NCBI RefSeq assembly: GCF_000003605.2
Contig: NW_003116454.1
Coordinates: forward strand, 867,963-906,671
DNA from: Saccoglossus kowalevskii
Lineage: Eukaryota; Hemichordata; Enteropneusta; Harrimaniidae
Length of the DNA stretch: 38,709 nt
Direction: 5' to 3'
Shown here: positions 11,014 through 21,704 of the stretch, in pieces
Layout of the letters: each line of letters starts with the position of its first letter
Numbering within the stretch: position 1 is the stretch's first letter
Made by a program: the position numbers and the translations under genes
The notes under the pieces: model-generated
The model's input: only the letters and a program-made list of their open reading frames with translations
The model's database searches: none
Told to the model about the DNA's origin: nothing

Positions 11014-12068
11014 GGAATTTGTATTTTATGATTTCGGCCACAGACTTGTACCTCCAATAGAAGCACATGTGAACCCTAAATATTATTCATATCTGTTGTA
11101 GGATAATACGTATATTGTATTTTGAACAAGATATTATTGTTTTTTATACAAACACTGAATTTACATAAGATTCACTCATTTTTATTTTCAGTTTGAAGTC
11201 ATATTTTTATTTAATATTTTGTCAGTTACAAATACTTTGCAAACTGTCGGTGTTAATCATTACTATAAAACAAATATTTTTCTACATGCAAATGAAATGT
11301 TACATTTAAAGATCTTTATTAATTAATGGTATTTGTATATGCGATTACTAATGTAAACTAACATTTCTCATGTTGATACCCAAACATATTTATTGACCCT
11401 GAAACGCCCGCACTAGTACTGTGGAATACATCACTTACACTGAAAACATTTTCCGCTAAAATAAATTAAAGTTAAAATGACATTTCCTCTATATTCTATT
11501 TTGAGACTTGACACATATAATGCCTGGAACTTTTTCAGCGAAAATAAATTAAGTGAAATTCTATGTGACTTCATGAGAAATTGAAATGAACGAATTACAT
11601 GACACCAACTTCTACCCACCATATACATCATACCCCAAAACATTCTATGTAACTTCAAGAGAAATTAAAATAAACAAATTATATGACAACGCCTTGTCTT
11701 TATTCCAAGTTATCCATTGCCTACATCAGTGACTTCAAATCTGTGTTAATGAAATGTTTCAATCCCAGGAATTGCACTTACTCTTTATTAACATGGGAGT
11801 GCTAGTCTTTTGTTTTCTATTGTAATGGTAATTTCTTGCGATTACTTGGAACATAAAGCTGTAACTAAATACTAGTATAAGCACTGGTATTGCAGGCTTG
11901 AACTATACCAGTTCCGAAGTATATATCAATCTTATATATTTCTCATTGTTTGGTAACTATTTGCTGCAAATGCAACAAAAATCATTATAAAATATAACAC
12001 CCGCACAGCATTCTACAGGTTACTCAGATAATATTACGATCTAAATCGTGCGAACACCCAAACTGTTC
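11014..12068. other. No gene recognised
   Basis: AT-rich sequence. A roughly 20-base phrase around AGAAATTGAAATGAACGAATTA recurs in diverged form about 80 bases later (11576 and 11661), suggesting a short local duplication. Nothing else supportable. Confidence 0.5.
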
Positions 12069-12279
12069 GTTCCAAGCTAGACTGGCCCAGCTGTGGTGAT
12101 TTTTTTTTAAAAAATTGGAAAATAGTTTTGCGAAAGGTGGGGTGGACGCAAAGCCACCACATGATTTCGCAGTTACAGGGGATTTCGCGTTAAAACCTCC
12201 ATTTTGCTACTTTTTTTTATTTAATTTTAAATTTAAAAAGAAATAAATTGCCCAAACTGTGCCAGTCTAGTTTCAAGCG
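12069..12279. mobile_element. Small inverted-repeat element (MITE-like), ~211 bp
   Basis: The left end TCCAAGCTAGACTGGCCCAG (12071-12090) and the reverse complement of 12259-12279 share the core CTAGACTGGC with imperfect flanks. The interior is A/T-rich with T and A runs and has no open frame. No target-site duplication could be fixed, so the superfamily is unknown. Confidence 0.6.
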
Positions 12280-12301
12280 TACGTGCCAAGGTTTTCGCAA
12301 A

Positions 12302-12376
12302 TCAGTTAGCTAGTTTGCTAATTAGGTAGCAAATTTGATGGCCATCTTGCAAAACTGTAGTTCAATGCGCACATGT
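12302..12376 (-). repeat. Dispersed repeat fragment, inverted partner at 9020-9091
   Basis: Reverse-complement match to 9020-9091, including the CATCTTGCAAAACTG core (minus strand CAGTTTTGCAAGATG). It lies just right of the small inverted-repeat element. Confidence 0.75.
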
Positions 12377-13153
12377 TCCATTTACAGTAAAAAATAGGTT
12401 TTTACACTTTTCAGATAAAGCAAATTCCTAATTACATTTTTATAATATATTTGGTAATGTGTATTTAAGAATTAAAGTTAGAATTTAATGTAGGAAATGC
12501 TTTATACGCTTACAAAAAAAGATATTTCTACAAATAACGAACGAATAAAATAGCTGATTACATTTTTATACCTTGCCCATGTCTACAAATTTACATTATT
12601 ACGAAAATAAAAATAATTGCTTACGAAAATACCTCTGCCGACCCTATAATAAGCATTTGCAATATTGCCACGTATTTGTGTTGACTGGAAACAGCAACGG
12701 CCTGTCCACCTTTCCATCACGGTACGCCTACTCTACATTTAATACACAAGCGTGGTCTGTTATGATAGCGATTTTTCGTTTGCACATTCGGTTCACGCAC
12801 CGTTGCACTATTGTTTAGAATCAACAAATTGCATGTTTAGGATGGGGGTTATAAAGATATATTTTAGGAATTCGACGAATAGATTGTTTGCTTATTGTAT
12901 TTAGTAGTGGCAACTTCGCAAGCCCGGAGGGGGCAATCAGATACAAATGTCAATCGTTTTAATGTTAGACAATCGTCATAATCATATTCCTGACATGGTT
13001 ATATTCCAGCTATTTTACTATAAACAAAACTATAAACCTTAAATTCAATAACTAAATGGGACTGTGCCATGCATGGTTTGTTTATTCAGAGACTTTGACC
13101 CTGATACATATCCCTGGTAATCACGTGATCGCGCCAACGACTGTAGCGATTGT
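12377..13153. other. No gene recognised
   Basis: AT-rich. One 81-codon plus-strand frame at 12573-12818 shows no recognisable domain. Confidence 0.5.
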
Positions 13154-13567
13154 CAGTTACAGCTATAGTTTATTAATAGGGAATGTGTAGGCCGCAGTCC
13201 CACCTTGTTCGGATGAGCTACAAGTATGGTATTAGCTGGATTATATCTGGATTCACTGGGCGGAATTTCAGATACAGGTGCTAATAAAAAGAAAAAAAAA
13301 CATGCCGACATCTTTGAGTGTATGCTGGTTTAACAGAATCATTTTACACAAATTATTTATTCGCTCGATGTCATAGTAATTTCAGCTGTCAAGTACATTA
13401 TATTATTATGCATCTGTCGCCGTAACGCCATAAATTACCACGTGCCGTAAATTTGCGGTATTTTACGAGGTATTTTAATCCGACCATATTAGGAAATGCG
13501 AATTCCAAATATGGAATGATTACTCGCGTAAGCGTTTTTTAACAATAAAAGCAAACATGGCTGCCAC
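13154..13567 (+). repeat. Left terminal inverted repeat
   Basis: Pairs with 15898-16305. Inner edge is CATGGCTGCCAC. Conserved inner landmarks are TTTACACAAATTATTTATTC, CCAAATATGGAATGATTAC and TTGCGGTATTTTACG. Confidence 0.9.
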
Positions 13568-14122
13568 TAAAAGTGCGATATGATGAGGTGTGAGCAGAAT
13601 CTTAAACTAACTAGTTAATGGTACGTTCATGGTTCACCATTTACAATTATAAATTTGTCTTTCTTTTTTTATACAACTCTTGAGGGTTTAAAATAGCGTT
13701 TGAGAGGGGGACCAATATACATAATTTGATATACAGAGTGCTCAGGGGCCAATCATCATAGCAATACCTTGTGTTAGTCTTTTATAACGGCAATACATTT
13801 CAATAATATACCACAATATTTAACACTCTAGCTCACAAAATATATATATTCGAAACAATCAGGTTGATAAAGCTTCTAAAATAAATTAAAATATAAATTT
13901 GTTACAAATTATGACAACAATATTCAAACTTTGTTGCGCCACAAACAGATTTGTTAAAGTAGTAAAAAAAACGGGGGGGGGGAATTACAATTAATATACA
14001 ATGGGTAAAGTGATAGTACGTGTAACTCAGTAAGGTCATAACAGGGTGTATTATTGGGTTTTAATGTCCCTTAACTGATGTCCCTTAATAACTAAAGCCC
14101 TCACATCGACTATCTTACCTAC

Positions 14123-14173
14123 CTTGTAAAGCCTGCGTCTAACAAGACCCTTCGTTGTATTTTCACCATTCAT
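14123..14173 (-). other. Candidate first coding exon, unknown product
   Basis: On the minus strand an ATG at 14173 opens 17 codons, MNGENTTKGLVRRRLYK, ending at AAG|GTAGGTAAG, which offers two overlapping consensus donors (14122 or 14118). About 100 bases upstream is CAGCCAATCAGCG, a CCAAT-box-like word. The frame also continues open upstream to 14296 and through the donor to 14051. I do not recognise the product and could not find an acceptor or later exon, so this remains a guess from signals alone. Confidence 0.2.
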
Positions 14174-14703
14174 CAATGTTGATTTAACATGATCAAAAAA
14201 AGAATCGCCATCTCCTCCTAAGCCGGGGTACTTGAAACCGAAATTGTCATCTAAGCGTAAGGCCGTCGCTGATTGGCTGCTGAACTGGAATGCCAATTTT
14301 TAGTTTCAAATATCCCAGGAAAGTGTTCTAGGTTCATCGCGTAATTAGGTGTTCGTATGTAAGGGTTTTTTCCACACAAAAACGACGAATTCAGCCAAAT
14401 GTTGTTATCGGTTGGCTTAATATAACCCCAACAGACCGTATTTTTGTGAAAGATTGGTATTTTTGTCCCGATTTGTAGGAATCTGAAAAACGCGTTTCAC
14501 AACTTGTCTCTTTTTTTAGTTTTATGCGTCATTCAAGATGGCGGCCCCCATATAGTAAATATCGCATTTAGTTTATTATCACGTGTGCGCCGGCTGACTG
14601 TGTCGACATCCAAGTCAACACAGCTTCCGTTGTGCGCAGCGACATTTAATCTCGGGTCAGGCATTTTCACCGCCTGGCAACCATCATGGTGAAAACAAAG
14701 AAT

Positions 14704-14852
14704 GTGTTTAAACCGAAGAACGAAGAATATATATATATGTTGTGATTAAACAGTATGAACGATGACTGCATGTAAATGTATTAAACTGTCATGATTAAAC
14801 AGTATGAATATTCTGTCTTCGTTCTTTGTTTTTCGTTCTTCGGTTTAAACAC
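14704..14852. mobile_element. 149-bp inverted-repeat element nested in the long-TIR element
   Basis: The 21 bases at 14704-14724 (GTGTTTAAACCGAAGAACGA and one more base) are the perfect reverse complement of 14832-14852. Between them are an (AT)n stretch and two direct copies of TGATTAAACAGTATGAA at 14743 and 14792, 49 bases apart. It could fold into a long stem in RNA or single-stranded DNA. MITE-like; no target-site duplication identified. Confidence 0.65.
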
Positions 14853-15897
14853 ACCTGACAACAAAGGACAATAAATTTTCAGAAAACGGTATTTTGGGAT
14901 GGTTGTTAACACCCGCTGAACAGTGTAACAAGATTACATATGCAACATATTTAAATTTGGTTGTTTAGGATTTCTTCAAAGTTGAAAGGCGCGTGTAAAA
15001 TACATTGTTTATTTACATGAAATTCGAACACGCGCTGCGCGACGACCACCGCGCTTTAAGTTTGTGTTGTTTTCTTGATTTTAGCTATTTTCACCGGCTT
15101 TTCGACCGGTGTTTCACAGCAGCTCGCGCAGAGCCTATAGAAAGACATGGTAGAGTGGTGCGCGTCTTAAATAGCAACGTGGAGCGTCTCGTGACTTAGC
15201 TCCGCCTCGAAGATTTTGATAGCTTGGCCAAGGGCGTTGAAGAAAGAAGCAATATGATTGGCTGTTGGTAAACTGATTCTAAACTGTGAGGGCATTGTCA
15301 CATACACGTAGTCCTATGAAATACTTCAAGGTGATAGTGGAGTGCTTCGCCGGAACATTCACCTTGAAAATTCAAGATGCTGTCACTGTGAAAAACTCCC
15401 TTGAGCAGATGTTCACTTCTGTAACAAGAGTTGCAATTGGGTACTGGCCATGTCGCATACACAAATGTGGGCCTACTGATTTATGCAATAGAAACAAACA
15501 GTGAATGAGGCAATATCCATAATAACGACTGACGCCAAAGGCTGATATTATAAATATACTACTAATGTAGAATTGCGATATCAAGCATACACACCAACTG
15601 CAAGAATTTGCATGCTTTAGGTAGTTTCTGGAAAGCAGGTAAAATGGTATTTACATGGACGTTGTCATGACGTTAATATAAGGTTATAATTACGAAAATA
15701 CCTCAAAGTATGCACGATGACAGACAGTACGCTACGCATCGACCTCCAGCTGTAATGAGTGCATATTTTAATGTATTCTCGTAATAACCTTATTATTATG
15801 CTTCTTTTTGTACCAAAGATACATCATGGGAATGCCAAAATCCAAAAAGTTCAGAACAGAATCAGCGAGCTTCTTTGTGTAGTCTGGTCAAACCCTG

Positions 15898-16305
15898 GTG
15901 GCAGCCATGTTTGTTTTTGAGGACGCTTTCGCGTGTAATCATTCCATATTTGGAATTTGCATTTCCATATATGGTAGGATGAAAATACCCCGTAAAATAC
16001 CGCAAATTTATGGCACGCTGTAACTTACGGCGTTACAGTGACAGATGTATAATAAGATAATGTACTTGCCAGCTGGAATTACTATGACATCGAGCGAATA
16101 AATAATTTGTGTAAAATGATTCTGTTAAACCAGCATACACTCAAAGATGCCGCCATGTTTTTTTTTCCTTTTATAAGCACTTGTATCTGCAAAATCCGCC
16201 CAGTGAATCCAGATATAATCCAGCTAATACCATGCTTGCAGCTTATCCGAACAAGGTGGGACTGCGGCATACACATTCCCTATTAATGAACTATAGCTGT
16301 AACTG
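15898..16305 (-). repeat. Right terminal inverted repeat
   Basis: Reverse-complement partner of 13154-13567. Outer edge reads CTATAGCTGTAACTG. Confidence 0.9.
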
Positions 16306-17467
16306 AAAGGGTGAAAACGAATACACAGCATAGAAGGCAGCTTACACAAACATTTTGCAATATTTCAAAGTACCAGGTTGATCACTGAACATGTAAAATT
16401 TTTCGCTGCAGTTTTAACATTTCATACAATAACCAAGACCAAACCTAGCCTGTCCGGTTCGAGTCAATGTATATAATTTGATCCATCTGACTAGCTCAAG
16501 GAAAGAAATGAATTGTTTGAAAATTAAAAAATTAGTATAAATTCTGCGATCAAATTGTTATCTTTATACCTCTGCAAGTCCTTAAAAAGACTGTGTCAGA
16601 ATATGGTATACAATGCATTAAAATACCCCATGTGTTTGCTAAGACAGTTCTATTGTATACGTTTACTAACATAATATATCCGCAAAACTAATAGAGACCA
16701 AAAGTTACAACATTCTATTCAAGCAAATGCTTATTTTAAGATATAAAATATCATTCCTATATATAATCCCTACCAGCAGCTTTACCAGATGCAAACCAAG
16801 GTAGGGTGTGTGCATTTAAAGCTTTACTACGCAATACAAATGCAAATGGAAAGGTAAACAGCAATACAAAGCTCATGAGAAGCTCTTTCTGTTGATGGCG
16901 ATAGATTTTTTGAAATAGAAGTTGTAGCACCTGTAAATCCTTCCCAGGCAACATCATTAGTCTGAATCAGAAAAAGGAGGCAACATTAGCTGATCGAATA
17001 GTGCAAAATTTCAATGTGTAATTTCAATGACCAATTTATGCCACAGAGTATTTTATTCAAATCAGTTAAATAATACTGCCAAAGAAGATGATATGGATTG
17101 TATGTACAATATACTTTTTATTCACATTTTAATCGCACCAACTATTTCATTGTGAAAGATTTGTTGTGAATCTTTGATGTATAGCGCCAACAACTTCGAA
17201 AGACAAGCAGGTTGAACAGAACATCGATTAGAGCCAGCCCATTTTGAAGTGTTCCGATAACTTTTTTTATTTGCTTTAATTTATGCTAACCTGTTGAACA
17301 AGGAAACAATGCTGAGATTGTAGATTAGGACTGTATGATTAATTTGTCGATATTTTGCGTACAAATAGCCGGTTCGATTTTTGAACATGTGAAAAATTTT
17401 AGTGGCAGCCATCTTTACCGATGTTGTTGGCTGCAGTGAGGCCATTGACAACATAAGCCAAATGAAT
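16306..17467. other. No gene recognised
   Basis: AT-rich. On the minus strand a pyrimidine tract plus CAG near 16962 precedes about 130 open bases (to 16830), which looks exon-like, but no family is recognisable, so it is not called. Confidence 0.45.
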
Positions 17468-17556
17468 CAAAACTAGCCAAACTACCCCCAAAACTGGCCA
17501 AATAGCTCCAAAACTAGCTAAAAGGGTGCCAAATGGTCCAGAAACTATCCAAACGA
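17468..17556 (+). repeat. Degenerate ~20-bp tandem repeat
   Basis: Four to five decaying units of the form CAAAACTAGCCAAATAGCTC, shortening and drifting to the right. It lies about 300 bases left of the DIRS-like element. No coding role seen. Confidence 0.6.
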
Positions 17557-17930
17557 AACGAACAAATCAAAATTAGCTACAAAATCATCATTAAAAAATA
17601 ACCAGTGAATTAACTAAATAAGGCATTGCAATAATTACATAAATTCACTACGTTCGATAACCCACCATAGACTCTGGTCAGTCAAAATGACTATTTTGAA
17701 CTGTAGGCATTAATAAGTGATTCTGCCAATGACGGACAGATTGAATCTAGGTCAGGGGAAGCCCCATGACCCCAATATTCTTTTCCCTTACGCCACGAAC
17801 CACGTGACCGAGACCGCATGACGGCGCCATTACGGCTGGGTATTCACTCTTCCTTTTCTCCGCTTCGAGCGGTGATGAAGTTTAGCGGCTCTGCCTGGAT
17901 CGCCTGCTTTTTTCTGTCCTGGTTTCTAGC

Positions 17931-19390
17931 TTGGGTTGTTGCCACTGCCGCGGCATCCTACACTGCAGTAGGATAAGTTGTCCTTGTCATTTTTACCCTC
18001 GTGTCATTTTCCCCTTTGTGTGTAGCATTTTTTACAACAAAGAAAAAAACGAGCGTCGCAACTTAACCACTTGTAGGTTTCGTGGCGTCACCTTTTACAA
18101 CTGTAATTCGCTTCCCTCATGCATGTCATCTTCATTTTATTTACCAATGTATTTAGAAATAGATAGATGCATTGACAGCACCAGAGGCTTGCCGCCGGTT
18201 TTGTCCCCTCAAGTTGTGAGGCAGGTTTGTATTGGTTGTGCACAGAATTTACCAGATTGGAACCCACATGCTAAATGTTACTTATGTCTCGGGTTTTTTC
18301 TCAGAGGGCATATGCAATCTATGGAGTTCTTGGGCCTGGGATAGTTTCCAGTGCAGTATAAAAATTGCTGAGACTGACCATGTCAATCGTTCACGTAAAG
18401 GTAGCATGTCTAGTAGAACCGATAAGAGTGGGTTGTGTGTTGGCATGAGTGGGAAGTCCTCACGCTCGGCTACCTACGTCAAGTAAGAGGCCCGGCGGTG
18501 GAGATTCTGATATTTTTCTGTCTCCCCCCACTGAACAGAGGGCATCCTCACAGTCTGCTTTTTCAAACGGTGTTTTACCCGAGTTTACCGGCAACGGCGA
18601 AGCTGTGCTCCTGGAGGTCATTCCTCCTGTGAGGCCCATTGCGGGTCCCAATGTGGATGGTTGATGGACTATCGGTGCATATTGCGTCCCTGGCAGGCCG
18701 GGTAGATCAGATGCAGTCGGAGCGAGCTCTCTCCACTGCAACCCTCAGTCGGCAAGCAGGAAGAAACACAAGAAGCACCACTCACATTCTGGACACGTCT
18801 CTTCTGGGGAACCCCCTGTTCCCAGCCACGACCCCCCGCTGATTTTGGGGACTCTGGGGACCTCGGGCACGGAACACCAACGGGGATGCAGCCAAGGCTC
18901 CGATTTTGAGGCAGGGCTTTCGGGGCAGGGCACACATTGTACCCAAAACCCCCCAATGCCCTAAGACAGTGTCCTCTAGCCAGAGTCAGCCAGGAGGCAA
19001 GCGCTCATACACCTCCGCGGGAGTAGTAGAGCACCACCGGGAAAGAAGGGACCAAATGGTGGCTCCTCATCCTCCTTGGGTGGTCGTCCACCCCGCAGCG
19101 GGGAAAGCATGTTTGACGCTTACCTCTGCAATGGGGGCATATGTTCGGCAAGGGGCCAGGTTACAACTTAGTGACTTCAGTAGGCCCCGGGGAAGCTCAC
19201 CTCATGGGAGAAGATAACCCCCACCCCTTGCAACCGCCAAACCCATGGCCACATATCCCTGTCGCACACAGATTGCAATGGTGTATCCCGGCTTGGAGAC
19301 AGCGGGTGATCAATCCCTGGGTGCTTCAGGTAGTGACACTCGGCTACAGAATACCACTGACATCTCCACCTCCCCTGTCAGTGTACTCCC
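17931..19390 (+). pseudogene. DIRS-like gag region
   Basis: Reading across several frames gives gag-like text. The segment CIGCAQNLPDWNPHAKC near 18228-18280 has the C-x2-C ... H-x3-C spacing seen in DIRS gag proteins, followed by CLG. Then comes a basic/Pro/Ser-rich linker, and near 18680-18720 the phrase LAGRVDQMQSERA, which looks like the C-terminal gag coiled segment. At least two frame changes are needed (the frame shifts after about 18285 and again near 18490), so no single protein can be made. Gag would package the RNA in the particle stage. The RT frame follows directly. Confidence 0.65.
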
Positions 19391-19676
19391 GTTGGGGGCA
19401 CTGCCAGAAGATCCCCACAAGGCGGAAGCAATCAGACAGGAAGTAGACAGTTTGCTGAAGAAGGGCGCCATACATAAGGTAGTTCTGTCGGCACTAAGTC
19501 CAGGCTTCTACTCAAATGTATTCCTAGTACCAAAATCTACAGGCAGCTAGCGTCCGGTTCTGGACTTAAGCAGACTAAATCAGTATGTACTTCTCAATCG
19601 GTCCCGCACGGAGACACCATTCAGCGTTCTTCACTCCATCCACCGGTTTGACTGGCTAGCCTCTCTAGACTTAAAG
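19245..19676 (+). pseudogene. DIRS-like reverse transcriptase, N-terminal piece
   Basis: The frame runs through EVDSLLKKGAIHKV, SPGFYSNVFLVPKSTGS, an in-frame TAG at 19548-19550, then RPVLDLSRLNQYV and FDWLASLDLK, ending abruptly at 19676. These are the opening RT motifs of DIRS elements (fingers domain and the start of the first catalytic block). The TAG lies just before the RPVLDL motif, where a Trp would fit. The catalytic block that should follow LDLK is replaced by the unrelated insert. RT copies the element's RNA to DNA. Confidence 0.85.
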
Positions 19677-19864
19677 TGCATGTGAAATGGCTGCTATTTT
19701 CACACCTAAAATTATCCATTGATACATAAATATTATTAATTTTTATGCTTCTAAGCATAAATTATTTTTTTAAGTGAAAAAACTTAGTCTACGGCAACTT
19801 TATTTTTGTGTATTTTAAAACGAGGCTCCATTAGCTTCTCATTTGCATACAGAAATTCCCCCTG

Positions 19865-19918
19865 TGACGTCAGAAGGGGAAGTTGCTGGGTAGCTTGCAT
19901 TGCCGATACATATAAATA
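19865..19918 (+). promoter_or_regulatory. CRE plus TATA promoter-like segment
   Basis: TGACGTCA (perfect CRE) at 19865-19872, inside the dyad CCCCCTGTGACGTCAGAAGGGG, lies 39 bases upstream of TATAAATA at 19911-19918. A pyrimidine-rich stretch (TGCTCTTTTCTCGCC) follows at the spacing expected for a start site, and an ATG lies at 19990. The layout is that of a complete core promoter carried by the insert. Activity is inferred. Confidence 0.45.
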
Positions 19919-19989
19919 AGGCGAATTTGTTGTGCTCTTTTCTCGCCTTTGACTAAATTGTCACTTATGTACTTGTTCTTCGAGGAAGA

Positions 19990-20157
19990 ATGGACCATAA
20001 TGAACACATAGTATCAAGTTTGTTGCATGGGGTTGAGTCAGATGTGAAATATGTCCGGTCTGGTGTAGCTAGTCTCTGTGGTCGTCACAGTCACTGGCGC
20101 ACGTTTGTACACTGTCGCTGGACTCCGGCACTTGACAAAATTAAATTTGACGCCTGA
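19990..20157 (+). CDS. Small ORF downstream of the CRE/TATA segment, unknown product
   Basis: A 55-codon frame, ATG at 19990 to TGA at 20157, starting MDHNEHIVSSLLHGVESDV and containing GRHSHWRTFVHCRWTP. It is acidic then His/Arg/Trp-rich with two Cys. No family recognised. It is the first ATG after the TATA at 19911, about 70 bases downstream, which is the best argument that it might be translated. It may also be the first exon of a longer transposon gene, or chance. Confidence 0.25.
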   Translation: MDHNEHIVSSLLHGVESDVKYVRSGVASLCGRHSHWRTFVHCRWTPALDKIKFDA

Positions 20158-21462
20158 TTCGTCTTGTTATTTAGCAGGTTACTAGGCATGTCACTACACT
20201 GTTTTATTTCATCGATCGTCTGAGTAAAAAAACACATTCAAAGTTAAAATAAAAAGAGAACATATTTTGACATTCTAAACATTAAATTATAGTAATCAAT
20301 AAAATAGAGAAATAATTCAAAAAAACGACAAAACACAGTTACTAAATAAATGACTGCCGCATGGAAATAAAATTGTTGTAATTGGTGAACGCGCCGGGTC
20401 ATGACGGGGACAAGTGCGTGAAAGGTGGCGTTTAATTGGATAACAAAACTAATTGAGAGCGACTCACATACAGTCAAATTTAGAGTGAATTTGGCGTGAT
20501 TTTCATAATTATGACATCATATTAAAAAAATACATTGACAGCCCGAGCTCGGATTCTTATTCCATAAATTATCACGCAGATCAAGCTGCAAGTAAAGGCA
20601 ACAAAAGTGTGACCAATCACCAAACAATTCAGACTATTTTAGCCTGCGAAAATGAAACTGCTTAATTTCCTGTTTGTTCGAAGCTTCGTTTTGTGTCATT
20701 ATCAAAATTACTGCCACCTTTTACATAACACGGGTGGTCTCTATAAAGCGATAATCAGGATCGCAAAAAAATCAAATCATTTGCAACACTTACCCGACGT
20801 CCCGTCTTTCTTCTGAAATCCGCCTCAGTGATCATGGGCTGGTCCGGAATCTATTTTTTTTAACGTTTGTATTGCGCCAGGTTTAAGTTGTCAGCGTTTC
20901 TCGTTAAAACATAGTTGTTTTGTCATGGACAAGGACAGTTTTTCGAAAAAAAGAATCTGAGGTGAAGTGGAAACTACATATGACGCTGTAAGGAGGAAGT
21001 CCACCCCAACATTTTCTCGTTATTCTCACGGATTTCGTCCACCGATTTCGCACCTTCGGATCGATTGATACGTGTAAATACTTACACTATGACTATACGC
21101 ATTACTGCAACAGCCCACAAAACAACGTTTAACCATCATTAATGTTTGTTATGAAAACAACTTCTAAAAATTCGCTCTCTCAAAAATAAAATAAAATAAA
21201 ATAGACAAAAAAAAAGAAACGCCGACCAAAAAATGTATATCGTTTAAAAGTATGTTGAATGACACAGTGATATAAAAGTACGACCCAGGGGGATGGCTTC
21301 CTCTCATATTTTAGCATTTGGTGGCGCACTTTCGGCGAGAGTCGGAAATCTGGAAACAGTCGACCGTTTCAGGATAGGTAGGTGTGGCTACAGCACGGGA
21401 AATATCTCAAATTTACTTGTATACGAGTAATTATTTTCAGCAAAAAAATCAATAATTGCCTT

Positions 21463-21704
21463 TGATTCGCCCACCTGGGCCAAGTATTCGAATTTCGGGT
21501 GCTCCCCTTCGGGTTATGCACAGCGCCCTACGTGTTCACCGGAGTGATGAAACACGTAGTGCTGCTGCTTCACCAAATGTCGGTACACATCAATCCGTAC
21601 CTAGACGACTGGTTACTAAACAACCCAGACAAGGTTTATTAGCCTGACAATTAAAGCTAACGCAGGATTTACTTCACCAGTTGGGCTTTTTAATAAATTA
21701 GAAA
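21463..21704 (+). pseudogene. DIRS-like reverse transcriptase, catalytic piece
   Basis: After the insert the RT text returns: FAHLGQVFEFRVLPFGL, then APYVFTGVMKHVV, and the catalytic YLDDWLL at 21598-21618 with both aspartates present. A TGA at 21463-21465, a frame change near 21630, a TGA soon after and a TAG near 21690 interrupt it before the frame that opens at 21705. This is the palm domain that adds nucleotides. Confidence 0.85.

Larger units (their letters stand above)
13568..15897. other. Interior of the long-TIR element
   Basis: The left part (13568-14050) is AT-rich, with a C/G homopolymer at 13971-13981. The zone 14230-15260 is richer in CpG and has promoter-like words: two GATTGGCTG CCAAT-box cores (14272 and 15250 regions) and AAGATGGCGGC, the YY1 consensus, near 14535. 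Short frames at 14504-14692, 15005-15199 and 15286-15504 (plus strand) have no recognisable product. Confidence 0.4.
13154..16305. mobile_element. 3.15-kb element with ~410-bp terminal inverted repeats
   Basis: The arms 13154-13567 and 15898-16305 are reverse complements of each other at roughly nine positions in ten by eye, both starting CAGTTACAGCTATAGTT at the outer edge. Homology stops abruptly outside both edges. No convincing target-site duplication was found (left flank GCGATTGT, right flank AAAGGGTG). The 2.3-kb interior encodes no recognisable transposase; it holds a promoter-like CpG-rich zone, a candidate exon on the minus strand and a nested 149-bp inverted repeat. Long arms fit MULE, foldback or Kolobok-like DNA transposons, but the superfamily is undetermined. 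Confidence 0.85.
19677..21462. mobile_element. ~1.78-kb insert splitting the DIRS reverse transcriptase
   Basis: Composition and content change sharply at 19676/19677, and the RT resumes at 21463-21466 in the plus strand. The insert starts TGCATGTGAAATGGCTGC and is AT-rich. No clear TIRs or target-site duplication were found, and about a dozen RT codons seem missing at the junction, so a deletion may have accompanied it. It carries a CRE and TATA followed by a 55-codon frame at 19990-20157, an (AAAAT)n-like run at 21182-21202, and a second TATAAAAG at 21272. Superfamily unknown; a truncated DNA transposon is one possibility. Confidence 0.65.

Noticed and set aside
14529..14545. AAGATGGCGGC YY1-like word as evidence for a plus-strand gene
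   Set aside because: The following ATG frame closes within a few codons and this motif is common in repeats.
16448..16462. GGTTCGAGTC, resembling a tRNA/SINE B box
   Set aside because: No A box, no cloverleaf and no poly-T terminator at the right distance.
16740..16970. Minus-strand exon-like segment with a pyrimidine tract and CAG
   Set aside because: No family resemblance and no donor; could be chance in AT-rich sequence.
17460..17560. Repeated CAAAACTAGCC units as a CRISPR-like array
   Set aside because: Units are contiguous, degenerate and without spacers; the genome is eukaryotic.
18460..18956. Overlapping minus-strand ORFs of 62-95 codons
   Set aside because: Shadows of the G/C-richer DIRS gag region; no domain.
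21293..21430. 46-codon plus-strand frame after TATAAAAG, with a GTAGGT donor-like site
   Set aside because: The ATG lies only about 20 bases from the TATA, so it would precede the expected transcription start; no supporting homology.
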